This document shows positions 1-10,015 of a stretch of DNA of 64,000 bases, piece after piece. The stretch comes from IDS-8 sp040902105 (GTDB taxonomy: Bacteria > Pseudomonadota > Gammaproteobacteria > Steroidobacterales > Woeseiaceae), in contig JBBDXW010000066.1 of NCBI GenBank assembly GCA_040902105.1, forward strand, positions 1 to 64,000, read 5' to 3'. A model generated the notes under the pieces. That model did no database searches. It was not told where the DNA came from and worked only from the letters and a program-made list of their open reading frames with translations. The translations under genes were made by a program, and so were the position numbers. The first letter of the stretch is position 1, and the number at the start of each line of letters is the position of its first letter.

Positions 1-117
1 TTCGCACAAACATCCCTGTTTGTGACGATCCTGAAAAGCCCTCCCCCCAAGCGAGACTCCGCTGACACGTCATCGCGTTCATGAATAATGCCGGCCGCCA
101 ACATGGGGAGTTAGCAG

Positions 118-1338
118 TTGAACGGACCGTTGCAGGGGATAAGAGTTCTCGATCTGAGCCGGGTGCTGGCGGGGCCCTGGGCGGGACAACTTCTCGGCGA
201 TTACGGCGCCGATGTCATCAAGGTAGAACGTCCTGGCAGCGGTGACGACACTCGTCGCTGGGGGCCACCGTGGTTGCGGGACGCCGACGGCAGGGATACC
301 GGCGAGTCTGCGTACTTCCTTGCGGCAAACCGTAACAAGCGATCCATTACCGTGGACATTTCGCGTCCGTCCGGGCAGCGCGTGTTGAGGGAACTGGTCG
401 CGAAGAGCGACATTCTGCTCGAGAATTTCCGGGTCGGGTCGCTTACGCGATACGGCCTCGACTGGGCCAGCCTGAGCGAACTTCATCCCGCCCTTGTCTA
501 TTGTTCGATCTCGGGCTACGGCCAGACCGGACCGCGCGCCGCCGAGCCCGGCTACGACGCAATGATGCAGGCATCGGCGGGCTTGATGAGTATCACGGGT
601 TCGCCCGCCGAAGAAGGTGGCGCACCGCAGAAAGTCGGTGTCGCGATCTGCGACATCATGGCCGGTATGTACGCGGTGACGGCCATCCTTGCAGCGTTGC
701 AGGCACGCGCGCGAAACGGGCAAGGTCAGCATATCGATATTCCTCTCTTCGACAGCCAGGTGGCATGGCTCGCAAATCAGGGACTGAATTACCTGGTGTC
801 GGGCGACGTACCGCAGCGCCTGGGCACCGCACATCCCAATATCGTCCCGTACCAGGCGTTCGAGACGAGCGACGGTTTTCTCATGCTTGCGGTCGGCAAC
901 GATCGTCAGTTCCGCGCCTGCATGCAAAGTCTTGGCTGCCCCGAGCTTGCGGGGTTGCCGAAGTTTTCGACGAATGCGGTACGCGTGGAGAACCGCAGGG
1001 AACTCATAGCCATTCTCGTCGAGCGCTTTCGCAGGCGCACAACATCGGAGTGGCTTGCGGAACTGCTCCGCCAACGGGTTCCGGCAGGTCCGATCAACGA
1101 CCTTGCCGCGGTGTTTTCCGCTCCGCAGACACGCGACGCGCAGCTCGTCCGTCGGTTGCCTCATCCGGCGGCGGAGGCGGTGCCCACCCTTGCGAACCCG
1201 GCGCGTTTCTCCGCGACGCCTGTTGCCTACCAATGCGCGCCGCCCGTGCTGGGACAGCACACCATCGAGATACTTCGTGACGAGCTCGGTTATTCGGATG
1301 GCGCGATCGCTGCGTTGCGGGACGACGGTGCGATTTGA
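118..1338 (+). CDS. CaiB/BaiF family CoA-transferase (class III)
   Basis: Class III CoA-transferases move CoA between carboxylic acids in the cytoplasm through an aspartyl-CoA intermediate. The 406-residue length is normal for the family. The N-terminus (GIRVLDLSRVLAGPWAGQ) and the ADVIKVERPGSGD stretch are hallmarks, and the probable nucleophile is Asp179 in AICDIMAGMY. The start is TTG at 118, with GGGGAG about 7 bases upstream; no ATG fits the conserved N-terminus. The acid substrate cannot be told from sequence. The following AddB-like gene is on the same strand after 43 bases but is functionally unrelated. Confidence 0.9.
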   Translation: MNGPLQGIRVLDLSRVLAGPWAGQLLGDYGADVIKVERPGSGDDTRRWGPPWLRDADGRDTGESAYFLAANRNKRSITVDISRPSGQRVLRELVAKSDILLENFRVGSLTRYGLDWASLSELHPALVYCSISGYGQTGPRAAEPGYDAMMQASAGLMSITGSPAEEGGAPQKVGVAICDIMAGMYAVTAILAALQARARNGQGQHIDIPLFDSQVAWLANQGLNYLVSGDVPQRLGTAHPNIVPYQAFETSDGFLMLAVGNDRQFRACMQSLGCPELAGLPKFSTNAVRVENRRELIAILVERFRRRTTSEWLAELLRQRVPAGPINDLAAVFSAPQTRDAQLVRRLPHPAAEAVPTLANPARFSATPVAYQCAPPVLGQHTIEILRDELGYSDGAIAALRDDGAI

Positions 1339-1381
1339 AGGAAGTTCGCAATAAGAAAAGCGCCTCGTTACGCTTTAGCGC

Positions 1382-3994
1382 ATGACAGGCATGTACTCGT
1401 GGCTTTACGACGCCCTGGCGGACGGTGCGGAGATCGTGACCGCAAACAAGCGGCTTGCGCGGGAGCTGCGGCGTGCGTTCGACGAGCGGCAACTCAGCCT
1501 GGGATCGCAGAGCTGGCACACGCCGCGGATCTTTTCCTGGGCGGTCTGGCTCAACACATTGCTGGATCGGTGCGATGCGTCGGGTTCGGGGTCGATGCGC
1601 CTCGATCCTCATGCCGGTGCGGCTATCTGGGAACGCTTGCTGAAGGAGCACGCAGAGGACCGGACGCTGAATTCGGGCAGTCTCGTGCGCCAGGCTCAAC
1701 AAACATGGCAGCGCCTTCACGACTGGCGCGTTCCGATCTCTGACCTGCATCACTACGCGACGAGCGACGACGAACGACTTTTCGCCACCATCGCGAGCGC
1801 ATATCAGCACGAAGTGCAGGCGAATTCGTGGATCGATCAGGCGCAGCTTGCGCCGGTCGTAACCGGCCTGATCGACGATCGTCGTATCGACGCTGTACAT
1901 CGAATCGTCCGCGCAGGCTTCGACCGGGTCGTGCCGGCGGCGCTGCACCTGTTCCGCGCTTTGATAGATCGTGGTGCGGACGTCAGGGAAGCGCCGTCGC
2001 CCGCCAGGAATCAGGCTGTCGACGTACGTTCCTGCACCGACGCCGACGCAGAGCTGCGCGCCGCGGGGCTGTGGGCGAGACGATTGTTGTATGCGAATCC
2101 CGCAGCGAAAGTTGCGATCGTGTGTCCCGGTCTCGAACAGGATGCGCCACGAGCTGCGCGACTGATTCGCGAAGGGTTCGCACCGGGCTGGCAGTACGGT
2201 GGCGGCCGCCACGGGACGGCGGTCAACGTGTCCTATGGCCGGAGGCTGCCGGAGTATCCGCTCGTCGCAGTCGCACTCCTCTGGCTGAAATGGGCCTGCC
2301 AGGGGTTGCCGTCACGCGATGTGAGTGTGTTGCTGCGAAACCCGTTTGCAGGCAGTGCGATAACAGACGGTCGCTGCCGCCTCGAGGCGGCACTGCGACG
2401 GCTGCCTGACCGGAACTGGCGACCCGCAAGTCTCGCGGCGGCTTTGCGCGGCCGGGAGCAAAGCGCCGACGCAGTCGACTGGCTGCTGCGCACAGATTTT
2501 GTCGCGGCAATGGAAGCCGAACGTTCGAAGCTCGATTCGCCGGCGGTCTGGGCGGCGCGTATCGACGAATATCTGAAGCAACTGGGCTGGCCGGGCAACA
2601 AGCCGCTCGACACGGCGGAGTTCCAGCTGTTCAACCGCTGGCGCGATCTGCTGAATGAGTTGTCGAGGCTTGACGTGGTCCGTCCGCGCATCGATCTGGC
2701 CGAAGCCGTCAGCCGGCTATCTTCCTTCGCCGGAGAAACGATCTATCAGCCGGAGGCAGGGCCCGGGCTGCTGCAACTCATCGGCACACTCGAAGCGGCA
2801 GGGCTCGAGTTCGACCATGCGTGGGTATGCCATCTCGACGCGAATCAGTGGCCGCCGCGGGCGAATCCGATGCCGTTCGTTTCCCGAGCCCTGCAGCGCA
2901 AGCTTGGCATGCCCGACGCGACACCGGCGGACACGCTGGAATTTTCGCGCCGCGTCCTTCAGCGACTGGTCGGGAGCGCCACCGACGTCGTGCTGTCCTG
3001 GCCCGAATCGGCACAGGATCTGGACCAGGCAGCGAGTCCCCTGCTGTCGCCTTACCGCGGGCAGGGTGCAGGGAAGGGTGAAGACCCGGGCTGGCATGCC
3101 GTATTGCCGGGCGGCCGCGACGCGGTTGATCGGCCGCTGAGCGACCCGGTTCCACCGATACGCACCGGCGAAAAGGTAAGCGGCGGCGCCACCACCGTGC
3201 AGCGACAGGTCGAAGACCCGTTCTCTGCGTTTGCCTACGGCCGCCTCGGCATAAAGAACCTGCAGACCATCGAGGCAGGTCTTTCGGCAAGCACGCGCGG
3301 CAACATTATTCACCGCGCGCTGCAGCAGTTGTTGATCGGCAGGCCGTCGTCGTCGGAGATCGCAAAGTGGACGGGCACCGAACTCGCCGAGCGCATCGAG
3401 CGTTGCGTCGATGCGGCCTTGGCAAAGCACCTGCGTTTCGCAGACGGCGTCCTGCTCCGCCTGCTGGCGATCGAGCGCCGACGTTTGCGGGCGTTGTTAC
3501 GCAGATTCCTGGTCGAAGAAACGCGCCGGGAGGAGTTCAGAGTCCTGTCCGTCGAAGAGACGACAGGGTTCTCGCGCCACGGTATTCAGCTCGAGCTGCG
3601 CATCGACAGAATCGATCGCCTCGCGGACGGGAGCTTGCTGATCGCCGACTACAAGACCGGTGCGCCAAAAAATCTGCTCACCGGGGAGGGCGAGCCGAAG
3701 CAACTGCAATTGGTCGTTTATGCATCGGCGATGGACGAGGCGGTCGGTGGACTGGTGCTTATCAACGTCGACAGCCGCGGGGTTGTCTATAAGGGCGCCG
3801 GCGCGAGCGTCCAGTGGGATCGGTCCCCGCCGGAGCTGTGGCAAGCGCGGCTCGGGAGCTGGAAAAAGACCGTCGGCGATGCGCTGGCGGGTATCGCAGC
3901 GGGCGACGTGCGGCTCAATACGGTGGCGACAACGCGCGACAGCAGGCCGCTGAATGTGTTAAGCCGCGTCGAGGAAATCAAACGTGGACGTTGA
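1382..3994 (+). CDS. AddB-like PD-(D/E)XK nuclease, probable DNA repair protein
   Basis: 870-residue protein resembling the AddB-like partner of a two-subunit helicase-nuclease that processes DNA double-strand ends. The C-terminus carries a RecB-type nuclease core at about residues 738-760 (IDRIDRLADGSLLIADYKTG), where the Asp and the D-Y-K act as metal ligands. The N-terminal two thirds match a degenerate helicase fold, with no clear Walker A. The next gene starts 11 bases before this one ends, so the two are translationally coupled. Compared with Bacillus AddB the protein is short, and I see no Cys cluster for an iron-sulfur site. It most likely belongs to the proteobacterial probable-DNA-repair-protein family. 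Exact in vivo role is inferred. Confidence 0.82.
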   Translation: MTGMYSWLYDALADGAEIVTANKRLARELRRAFDERQLSLGSQSWHTPRIFSWAVWLNTLLDRCDASGSGSMRLDPHAGAAIWERLLKEHAEDRTLNSGSLVRQAQQTWQRLHDWRVPISDLHHYATSDDERLFATIASAYQHEVQANSWIDQAQLAPVVTGLIDDRRIDAVHRIVRAGFDRVVPAALHLFRALIDRGADVREAPSPARNQAVDVRSCTDADAELRAAGLWARRLLYANPAAKVAIVCPGLEQDAPRAARLIREGFAPGWQYGGGRHGTAVNVSYGRRLPEYPLVAVALLWLKWACQGLPSRDVSVLLRNPFAGSAITDGRCRLEAALRRLPDRNWRPASLAAALRGREQSADAVDWLLRTDFVAAMEAERSKLDSPAVWAARIDEYLKQLGWPGNKPLDTAEFQLFNRWRDLLNELSRLDVVRPRIDLAEAVSRLSSFAGETIYQPEAGPGLLQLIGTLEAAGLEFDHAWVCHLDANQWPPRANPMPFVSRALQRKLGMPDATPADTLEFSRRVLQRLVGSATDVVLSWPESAQDLDQAASPLLSPYRGQGAGKGEDPGWHAVLPGGRDAVDRPLSDPVPPIRTGEKVSGGATTVQRQVEDPFSAFAYGRLGIKNLQTIEAGLSASTRGNIIHRALQQLLIGRPSSSEIAKWTGTELAERIERCVDAALAKHLRFADGVLLRLLAIERRRLRALLRRFLVEETRREEFRVLSVEETTGFSRHGIQLELRIDRIDRLADGSLLIADYKTGAPKNLLTGEGEPKQLQLVVYASAMDEAVGGLVLINVDSRGVVYKGAGASVQWDRSPPELWQARLGSWKKTVGDALAGIAAGDVRLNTVATTRDSRPLNVLSRVEEIKRGR

Positions 3995-6900
3995 CGCGTC
4001 ACGGCTGGAGGCCGATCGGCGTGCGCGTGTCGATGCGCTCGACGTCAGCCGTTCCTTCATCGTGCAGGCGCCTGCGGGGTCGGGCAAGACGGAGTTGTTG
4101 ATCGAGCGTTACCTGAAGCTGCTTGCGCAGGTCGATCACCCCGAAGAGGTCGTCGCGATTACGTTTACGCGCAAGGCCGCGCAGGAAATGCAACTTCGGG
4201 CGATTGCCGCAATGCGCGCAGCAAAATCCGGGGCAACAGCCGATGAAGCACATCAACGGTTGACACTGGACGTGTCGCGTAAGGTGCTCGAGCGAGATCG
4301 GGAAAAAGACTGGCAACTGCTCGAATCGCCGCAGCGAATGCGCATCCAGACGCTGGATGCGCTGAACGCCGGGATCGCACGTTCGCTGCCGTTCAGCTCC
4401 GGCCCTGGCGGCAGCGGCAAAATCGTAACCGATGACGAAATGCAGCAGCTTTACCGCATGGCAGCCAGCGCCACGCTCGACTGGCTGCTCACCGAAGGCG
4501 AGACGAACGATGCGGTCGAGCTGGTCCTGACACACCTCGACAACAACACCAGCGTCTATGTCGCGTACCTTGCGAGAATGCTTGCGACGCGCGACCAGTG
4601 GCTCGTGATGATCGGCGCGGGACCGGGATCGCCCGCAGCCGATGCGAACGTCCGCACAAGTCTTGAGCGGAACATCGCGGAACTGGTTTCCGGGCGCTTG
4701 AGTCGGGTACGCCGTCTGCTGCCCGAAGAGCAACTGCCGTTGCTCACGGAGCTCTGCCGTTATGCCGGGCCGAACCTGACGCCGAAAGAAAAATCCGCCT
4801 GCGCCGTGCTTGCCGACTGCGAGGAATTCCCGCCTGCTGATGCGGGCCATGTCGATGTATGGCGCGCTATTGCCGCACTGTTGTTGACGCAATCCGGCCG
4901 CTGGCGCAAGTCGGTCAACAGGAACGACGGGTTTCCGCCGCGGGATGAGGGACAAAAGCAGCAGATGCTCGACCTGCTGCGCCTGTTCGCCGAGCATCCG
5001 CAGCTCGGTGCGGAACTGCATCGCGTTCGCCAACTGCCGGACGTCCATTACACGGACGATCAGTGGGCGGTATTGCTGGCGTTGTTCCGGCTGTTGCCGG
5101 CCGCAGTCGCGGAGCTGCAACGGATTTTCAGCGAGCGGGGGGTCACCGACCACACCGAGGTGGCGCTGGCGGCCGCGGCGGCGCTCGGAAACGCGGATGA
5201 TCCGGGTGACATCGGGCTGCTGCTCGATTACACGATAAGGCACCTGCTGATCGATGAAATGCAGGACACGTCGATCGCACAGTACCGGCTGATCGAACGG
5301 CTCGTGGCCGGCTGGGAACCGGGCGACGGAAGAACCCTGTTTTGTGTCGGTGACCCGATGCAGTCGATCTATCGTTTCCGCGACGCGGAAGTGGGGCAGT
5401 TCCTTCTCGCCCGGGAGAACGGCATCGGACCGGTAATCCTCGAGCCGCTGCTCCTCAGGCAGAATTTTCGCTCCGGAGAACGTCTCGTGCACTGGTTCAA
5501 CAGCGTGTTCGAACAGATTCTGCCGATACAGGACGACATTGCAGCCGGCGCGATCGCATACTCGGCGTCGGTTCCGGCGGCCTCGCTGTCACATTCCAGC
5601 GGACATTCAGGTGTGGCAACCGGCGCCTACAGGATCTATCCGTTGTTCGGCGTGAGCTACGAGGAAGAAGCAGACTTCACCCTCGCTGTGATACGCGGTT
5701 GCGTCGATGCGTCCGAGGATCAATCGACCGCCGTACTGGTGCGCAGCCGCACGCAGTTGCCGTTGCTTCTGGCGAGGCTGCGCCAGGCGCAGATCGCATA
5801 TCAGGCAATCGAAATCGACCGCCTGACAGATTTGCCCGAAATCATCGACGTACTCGCTTTGACGCGGGCGCTGGCGCATCGCGGCGACCGCATCGCATGG
5901 CTTGGACTGTTGCGCGGTCCCTGGGTCGGGCTCAGGTGGTCGGATATTCACAGCCTGGTTTTCAATGATGCGCACAGTACGGTCTGGGAATTGTTGCACG
6001 ACGATGCGCGGCTGCAGGCGCTCTCGTCCGATGCCCGGATTCTGCTGGCGGCATTCAAAGTCAAACTGGCGCCGGTTGTCGCCGGGCACGGCACAGCGTC
6101 GCTGAGAGAAATAGTAGAGCAGGCGTGGTACCTGCTTCGCGGACCTTTGTTGTTGCGCAACGACGAGAAGATCGGGAACGTATACCGGTTTTTCGATGTT
6201 CTCGAAGGAATCGACGTGGCAGGCACCGTTTACGATGTCGCCGAGCTGGAAACGAGGCTCGACCAGGAGCGCGTGTCCGGCAAGTCGGCGCCCGGCTGTC
6301 GTCTGCATATCATGACGATGCACAGGGCAAAGGGACTGCAATTCGACCACGTCGTGGTTTATGGGCTGGGCCGGACGGCGAAAGGGGATCAGAAATCCAT
6401 ACTGAGCTGGCTGAATCTGCCTGCCAGGGATGACGGTCCGTCCATGATCATCAGCCCCGTCGGCGCCCGGGCGGAACTGGAAGCCGATCCGTTGCACAAC
6501 TTCATTGAAGCAACGGAACGCGAAAAAGAAAGACTTGAAACCGATCGTTTGCTTTACGTCGCCTGCACGCGCGCGCGCCGGTCTGTGCATCTCGTGGGAC
6601 ACGTCGCGCTGTCAAAAAACGGCGACGGATTTCGCGATCCACGGAAGGGCACTTTGCTGCACAGACTATGGCCGACCGTCAAAGGCCAATTCGCCGAGGC
6701 GTTTCAGGCAAGGGCTGCGTCGACAGACGAGACGAGGGCGCCACCCTCGAGGATTGTGTGGGAACTGCCGCAACTTTGTCGTCTTAAGGACGGTTGCGCA
6801 CTACCGGCGCTGCCTGAACTGCCGGGCCTGCAAGCCCCTGAGGAAGCGGCGCAGCTTGTTGTCGAGCGGCAGGTGGACTTTTACTGGGTCGGCTCGATCG

Positions 6901-7418
6901 CGCGTCATGCCGGTACGATCCTGCACCGCTGGCTGCATCGCATTGCGGCGGGCAAGTTGCGGGTGGAAGGAGAGCCTCTCGGTCGACTCGCGCCGGTGGG
7001 TCGAAACTGGGCGAAAGAACTCGGCGTCCCGATGCGGGACCTGGATGCCGTCTGCGACAGGGCTCTTCTGGCGCTGCGCGGAATTGTCGACGATGAAAAG
7101 GGCAGATGGATTCTGTCCGGCGACGGATTTGCGGAGTTGCCCGTTACCGGAGTCTGGAACAACGGGGTGGAGTCGATTGTTATCGACAGGGTCCGCGTTG
7201 ACGGAGAAGGCGTGCACTGGATCATCGACTACAAGGCGAGCACCCACGAAGGCGGCGACCTCGAGGGTTTTGTCAAACAGGAGGCCGACCGTTACCGGCA
7301 ACAACTCACAAAGTACGCATTCCTCTACAGGAACCTGGTCGCCGATCCCTCGATCACGGTGCGTACCGCGCTTTATTTTCCGTTGCTGCGGGAGTTTTGC
7401 GAGGTCGTCGTCGACTGA
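3984..7418 (+). CDS. UvrD/AddA-type ATP-dependent helicase-nuclease
   Basis: 1144-residue superfamily 1 helicase with a C-terminal nuclease. Walker A is APAGSGKT (residues 29-36), followed by motif Ia (AITFTRKAAQEM), a DExx-type Walker B (LLIDEMQDTS, about residue 421), CVGDPMQSIYRFRDAE (motif III), MTMHRAKGLQFDHV (motif V) and LLYVACTRAR (motif VI). The PD-(D/E)XK site lies near residues 1064-1085 (DRVRVDG, then WIIDYKAS). The start is GTG at 3984, overlapping the AddB-like gene. Together they probably form an AddAB-like end-resection machine. It is close to AddA in length and architecture, but the pair differs enough from Bacillus AddAB that I leave the symbol blank. Confidence 0.9.
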   Translation: MDVDASRLEADRRARVDALDVSRSFIVQAPAGSGKTELLIERYLKLLAQVDHPEEVVAITFTRKAAQEMQLRAIAAMRAAKSGATADEAHQRLTLDVSRKVLERDREKDWQLLESPQRMRIQTLDALNAGIARSLPFSSGPGGSGKIVTDDEMQQLYRMAASATLDWLLTEGETNDAVELVLTHLDNNTSVYVAYLARMLATRDQWLVMIGAGPGSPAADANVRTSLERNIAELVSGRLSRVRRLLPEEQLPLLTELCRYAGPNLTPKEKSACAVLADCEEFPPADAGHVDVWRAIAALLLTQSGRWRKSVNRNDGFPPRDEGQKQQMLDLLRLFAEHPQLGAELHRVRQLPDVHYTDDQWAVLLALFRLLPAAVAELQRIFSERGVTDHTEVALAAAAALGNADDPGDIGLLLDYTIRHLLIDEMQDTSIAQYRLIERLVAGWEPGDGRTLFCVGDPMQSIYRFRDAEVGQFLLARENGIGPVILEPLLLRQNFRSGERLVHWFNSVFEQILPIQDDIAAGAIAYSASVPAASLSHSSGHSGVATGAYRIYPLFGVSYEEEADFTLAVIRGCVDASEDQSTAVLVRSRTQLPLLLARLRQAQIAYQAIEIDRLTDLPEIIDVLALTRALAHRGDRIAWLGLLRGPWVGLRWSDIHSLVFNDAHSTVWELLHDDARLQALSSDARILLAAFKVKLAPVVAGHGTASLREIVEQAWYLLRGPLLLRNDEKIGNVYRFFDVLEGIDVAGTVYDVAELETRLDQERVSGKSAPGCRLHIMTMHRAKGLQFDHVVVYGLGRTAKGDQKSILSWLNLPARDDGPSMIISPVGARAELEADPLHNFIEATEREKERLETDRLLYVACTRARRSVHLVGHVALSKNGDGFRDPRKGTLLHRLWPTVKGQFAEAFQARAASTDETRAPPSRIVWELPQLCRLKDGCALPALPELPGLQAPEEAAQLVVERQVDFYWVGSIARHAGTILHRWLHRIAAGKLRVEGEPLGRLAPVGRNWAKELGVPMRDLDAVCDRALLALRGIVDDEKGRWILSGDGFAELPVTGVWNNGVESIVIDRVRVDGEGVHWIIDYKASTHEGGDLEGFVKQEADRYRQQLTKYAFLYRNLVADPSITVRTALYFPLLREFCEVVVD

Positions 7419-7441
7419 TCGTTTCCGCGACCTTCGTATTT

Positions 7442-7507
7442 GCTGGAGCCCGCGAAAGCGGGCGATGCCCTGTCGCCGGTTGATCGCCCGCTCTCGCGGG
7501 CTCCAGC
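7442..7507. repeat. REP-like palindromic doublet, copy 1
   Basis: Two 25-base arms face each other with one mismatch: GCTGGAGCCCGCGAAAGCGG at the left and its complement at the right, separated by 16 bases. It lies between the converging addA-like gene and gspN, where it could also act as a bidirectional terminator. The GTAGGAGCCCGC-type core resembles two further copies at 49902-49981 and 56933-56994. Confidence 0.8.
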
Positions 7508-7511
7508 GGAG

Positions 7512-8249
7512 TCACAGGCTTCCTTCGAAACGAAATTCCCGCCGCCCCTGCTGATCCGGCGATCCAAGAAAACGCAGTTGCTCGAGAATCGTATCCGGCG
7601 CATTCGCGTTGGCTGCAATCTTGCCGACAAATGAATACTTGCGATCGCGATCCAGAACCAGGGTGCCGCTGATGTCCAGAACGCCAGAGACGTCTTCGAC
7701 TACGCCGCTGATGGCGGCATCGGTCGTTTGCAGTACCGCGCGATAATCCCCGAGTGCGGCCGGCGACAGGGCACGCACAACGAGATTCGACACGCCGACG
7801 GTGCCGTTGGCATCCGTCGGAAAGCCGTCGTCGATGACCAGCCGGTCGAACTGCAGGCTCAAGTCGCCTTCGATACCGGTCAGGGGCAAAACCGGGTTCA
7901 AGGATGCGAGCGGCACGGCAGCAGCCAGATCGGTAAAGCTCAATCCTCCGCCCGGACCTACCGCAACATTGGCCTCGATGAAGCCGGACGGCGGCTTCGC
8001 CGCGAGCCGAAAGGCCGCTTTCAGCGTGAACAGCGACAACGGACGAAATCGCCACGACAGATCGCTGAGATAAAAATTTGCGGCTGAGCCTTGTACCGCC
8101 TTGCCGGTCCATACGGAACCCGAGATACCGCTCAGGACAAGATCAGGAGGCGCAAACCACTGATAGGCTATTCTTGCCGGAAAGGTGACGACAAGTCCGG
8201 CAACCAGCGTCGCCATGCCGACGACGATCAGGCGATTGCCGGGCGTCAT
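7512..8249 (-). CDS. gspN: Type II secretion system protein N
   Basis: 245-residue inner-membrane component of the type II secretion apparatus. There is one N-terminal membrane segment (about residues 7-25), then a periplasmic beta-rich domain with the GspN family pattern (SGSVWTGKA near residue 45). It is the last gene of a minus-strand gspG-H-I-J-K-L-M-N operon, starting 3 bases after gspM. GspN is not essential in all systems, and its molecular role is unsettled. Confidence 0.85.
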   Translation of the reverse strand: MTPGNRLIVVGMATLVAGLVVTFPARIAYQWFAPPDLVLSGISGSVWTGKAVQGSAANFYLSDLSWRFRPLSLFTLKAAFRLAAKPPSGFIEANVAVGPGGGLSFTDLAAAVPLASLNPVLPLTGIEGDLSLQFDRLVIDDGFPTDANGTVGVSNLVVRALSPAALGDYRAVLQTTDAAISGVVEDVSGVLDISGTLVLDRDRKYSFVGKIAANANAPDTILEQLRFLGSPDQQGRREFRFEGSL

Positions 8250-8252
8250 TCG

Positions 8253-8735
8253 TCAGCGTTCCAGCGTCAGCGTGGAATTGACGCGACCATCGTTCTGCTC
8301 CGATGCAGCAGAAAAGCTGGCGGATTGTACCTGCAAGCCATAACGCGAACTCAGGTCGCCAAGCCACAGCACGAGATCGTCAAACGCGACGTTCTCGAAT
8401 TCGACCCTGATGCCGTTGGTTGCAGTGGGCTGGCTCCGCTGCAGGGAGTTATACAGGCCGCGTTCGCGGAGCGTATTGTCGACGATTACGACCAGCGACT
8501 GATTCACGTCGGCCGGTACGTTACGCCTGGCGTCGGATGTTCCGATGCTGCTCTTCAGCACCCTGAGTTCCGCGAGTGAGTCTCGCCAGGTATCGATGCT
8601 GGTCGCGAGACTCTTCTGTCCGCGATCCAGCGGCATCCAGATCGCGAGGTAAAATACGGCGATCGCCAGCATCACCGCAGCAGCGACGACAAACAGCCGT
8701 TCGCGTTCTTCAAGCGACGCAAACCACGTTCTCAT
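8253..8735 (-). CDS. gspM: Type II secretion system protein M
   Basis: 160-residue bitopic inner-membrane protein: a short cytoplasmic head, a membrane segment at about residues 12-34 (VAAAVMLAIAVFYLAIW), then a small periplasmic ferredoxin-like domain. In the assembly platform it binds GspL and helps connect the secretion ATPase to the pseudopilus. The start overlaps the end of gspL by 4 bases (ATGA), indicating translational coupling. Length is typical. Confidence 0.87.
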   Translation of the reverse strand: MRTWFASLEERERLFVVAAAVMLAIAVFYLAIWMPLDRGQKSLATSIDTWRDSLAELRVLKSSIGTSDARRNVPADVNQSLVVIVDNTLRERGLYNSLQRSQPTATNGIRVEFENVAFDDLVLWLGDLSSRYGLQVQSASFSAASEQNDGRVNSTLTLER

Positions 8736-10015
8736 GGTCCGCTCGCCTGTATCTGCATGCGGCTGTTAATGCGCTCGCCTTCCTGGCCGGTCTCTTGTAT
8801 CGACGCGGTAAAGCGGCCACTTTCGCCGATGGCGCGCTGAATGCTGTCGAGCGTCGCAACGTCCGGAGCGGTGATGCGAATGTCGACGACGCCGGCGCGA
8901 TAGCTGATGGCTTCGATGCGCGCTTCGCTGTTTTGCGCGAGCGCTCGGCTGAGATGTTCCAGCGACAGCAGAAAAACCTGCGGCGCCGCGGTGCGGCCGG
9001 TGCGCGCGCGCAGAGACGCGACTATGGATGCCGGGTCTTCCACCGCCGGCGTGCCCGGCGCGGTTTGCTGGTACTCGGCATTGAACTGCTGCCTGAATGC
9101 GGCTTCCTGCCTGCCGAGCGAATAGTACTGCGCGGCTTTTCCGGCAACGGCCACGATGAACAGGCCGAGCAGCAAGGCCGCCGCATACTTCCACGGCTGG
9201 AGCAGCCCCGAATAGCCGGTCTTGCGGCCGAACTCGCCCTGCAACAGGTTGACGCCGGCGCCGGTTGCGACGGTCACCGCGAGACGCGGCATTACCCCGT
9301 CCGGCAGCAGGTTGACGTCCACGCTCTCCAGTTCATTCCGCATGGCCATCCAGTCCAGCTCGTAACGTTCGTCGTCGCCCGGCTCGCAATAAACAAGTAC
9401 GTGCCGGGGCATCGCAACACTGCTCTCATTCTTGCCGGTGCCGTCGTCAGGCTTGTCACCGTCATCCAGGGCGCCTATGGCCGCCAGGGCGTCGCCGGGG
9501 CTTACATCCTGCATGACGAGTTCGTTATCCGCACCGTCATTGATCAGGATCTGATTTTCCGCAACGAGCAGGCTGATGGTTCCGGGTATGCGAGCGAGGC
9601 CGTAGTTTTCGGCGATCACGGAGGCAGGTGTGATGCCTGCGCCCGCCAGGTTCGAGAGCCAGCCTGCAAGCTTCTCCCTGCTCACCACCGATACCGGGAT
9701 GCGGCCGCTGCTGCGCCGCGTTCCGGCCGCGAAATGCAGTTTGTCGACGTCGTCGGCGAGAAACTCCTCCAGTGCATAGGGCAGTGCGGCCTGGAGTTTC
9801 GTGCCGCGCACGGGAATGTCGACGGTCGTCGTGAGGACTTCGGTGCCGGGCACCAGTACGATTACCTTTCGGTCTCCCACTTCGGCGGATGCAGCGTACA
9901 GCGGGCCGGTTTGAGGTGCGCTGCGGCGTGCGCCGCTCGCATCCACGGCCATCCAGTTTGCGGGATCATCCGCGCTCTCGCCAATCCGGATTACCAGGTG
10001 TTCAGCCACGCTCAC
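8732..10015 (-). CDS. gspL: Type II secretion system protein L
   Basis: 427-residue platform protein. The N-terminal cytoplasmic region has the actin-like fold that binds the ATPase GspE (LPYALEEFLADDVDKLHFA is characteristic). One membrane segment lies near residues 273-293 (AAALLLGLFIVAVAG), followed by a periplasmic ferredoxin-like domain. Its start overlaps gspK by 4 bases. GspE itself is not encoded in this window, so the partner must be elsewhere on the chromosome. Confidence 0.88.
   Translation of the reverse strand: MSVAEHLVIRIGESADDPANWMAVDASGARRSAPQTGPLYAASAEVGDRKVIVLVPGTEVLTTTVDIPVRGTKLQAALPYALEEFLADDVDKLHFAAGTRRSSGRIPVSVVSREKLAGWLSNLAGAGITPASVIAENYGLARIPGTISLLVAENQILINDGADNELVMQDVSPGDALAAIGALDDGDKPDDGTGKNESSVAMPRHVLVYCEPGDDERYELDWMAMRNELESVDVNLLPDGVMPRLAVTVATGAGVNLLQGEFGRKTGYSGLLQPWKYAAALLLGLFIVAVAGKAAQYYSLGRQEAAFRQQFNAEYQQTAPGTPAVEDPASIVASLRARTGRTAAPQVFLLSLEHLSRALAQNSEARIEAISYRAGVVDIRITAPDVATLDSIQRAIGESGRFTASIQETGQEGERINSRMQIQASGP

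Noticed and set aside
3999..5492. Minus-strand 497-codon open frame inside the helicase gene
   Set aside because: Composition typical of an antisense shadow in GC-rich DNA; the plus strand carries all helicase motifs.
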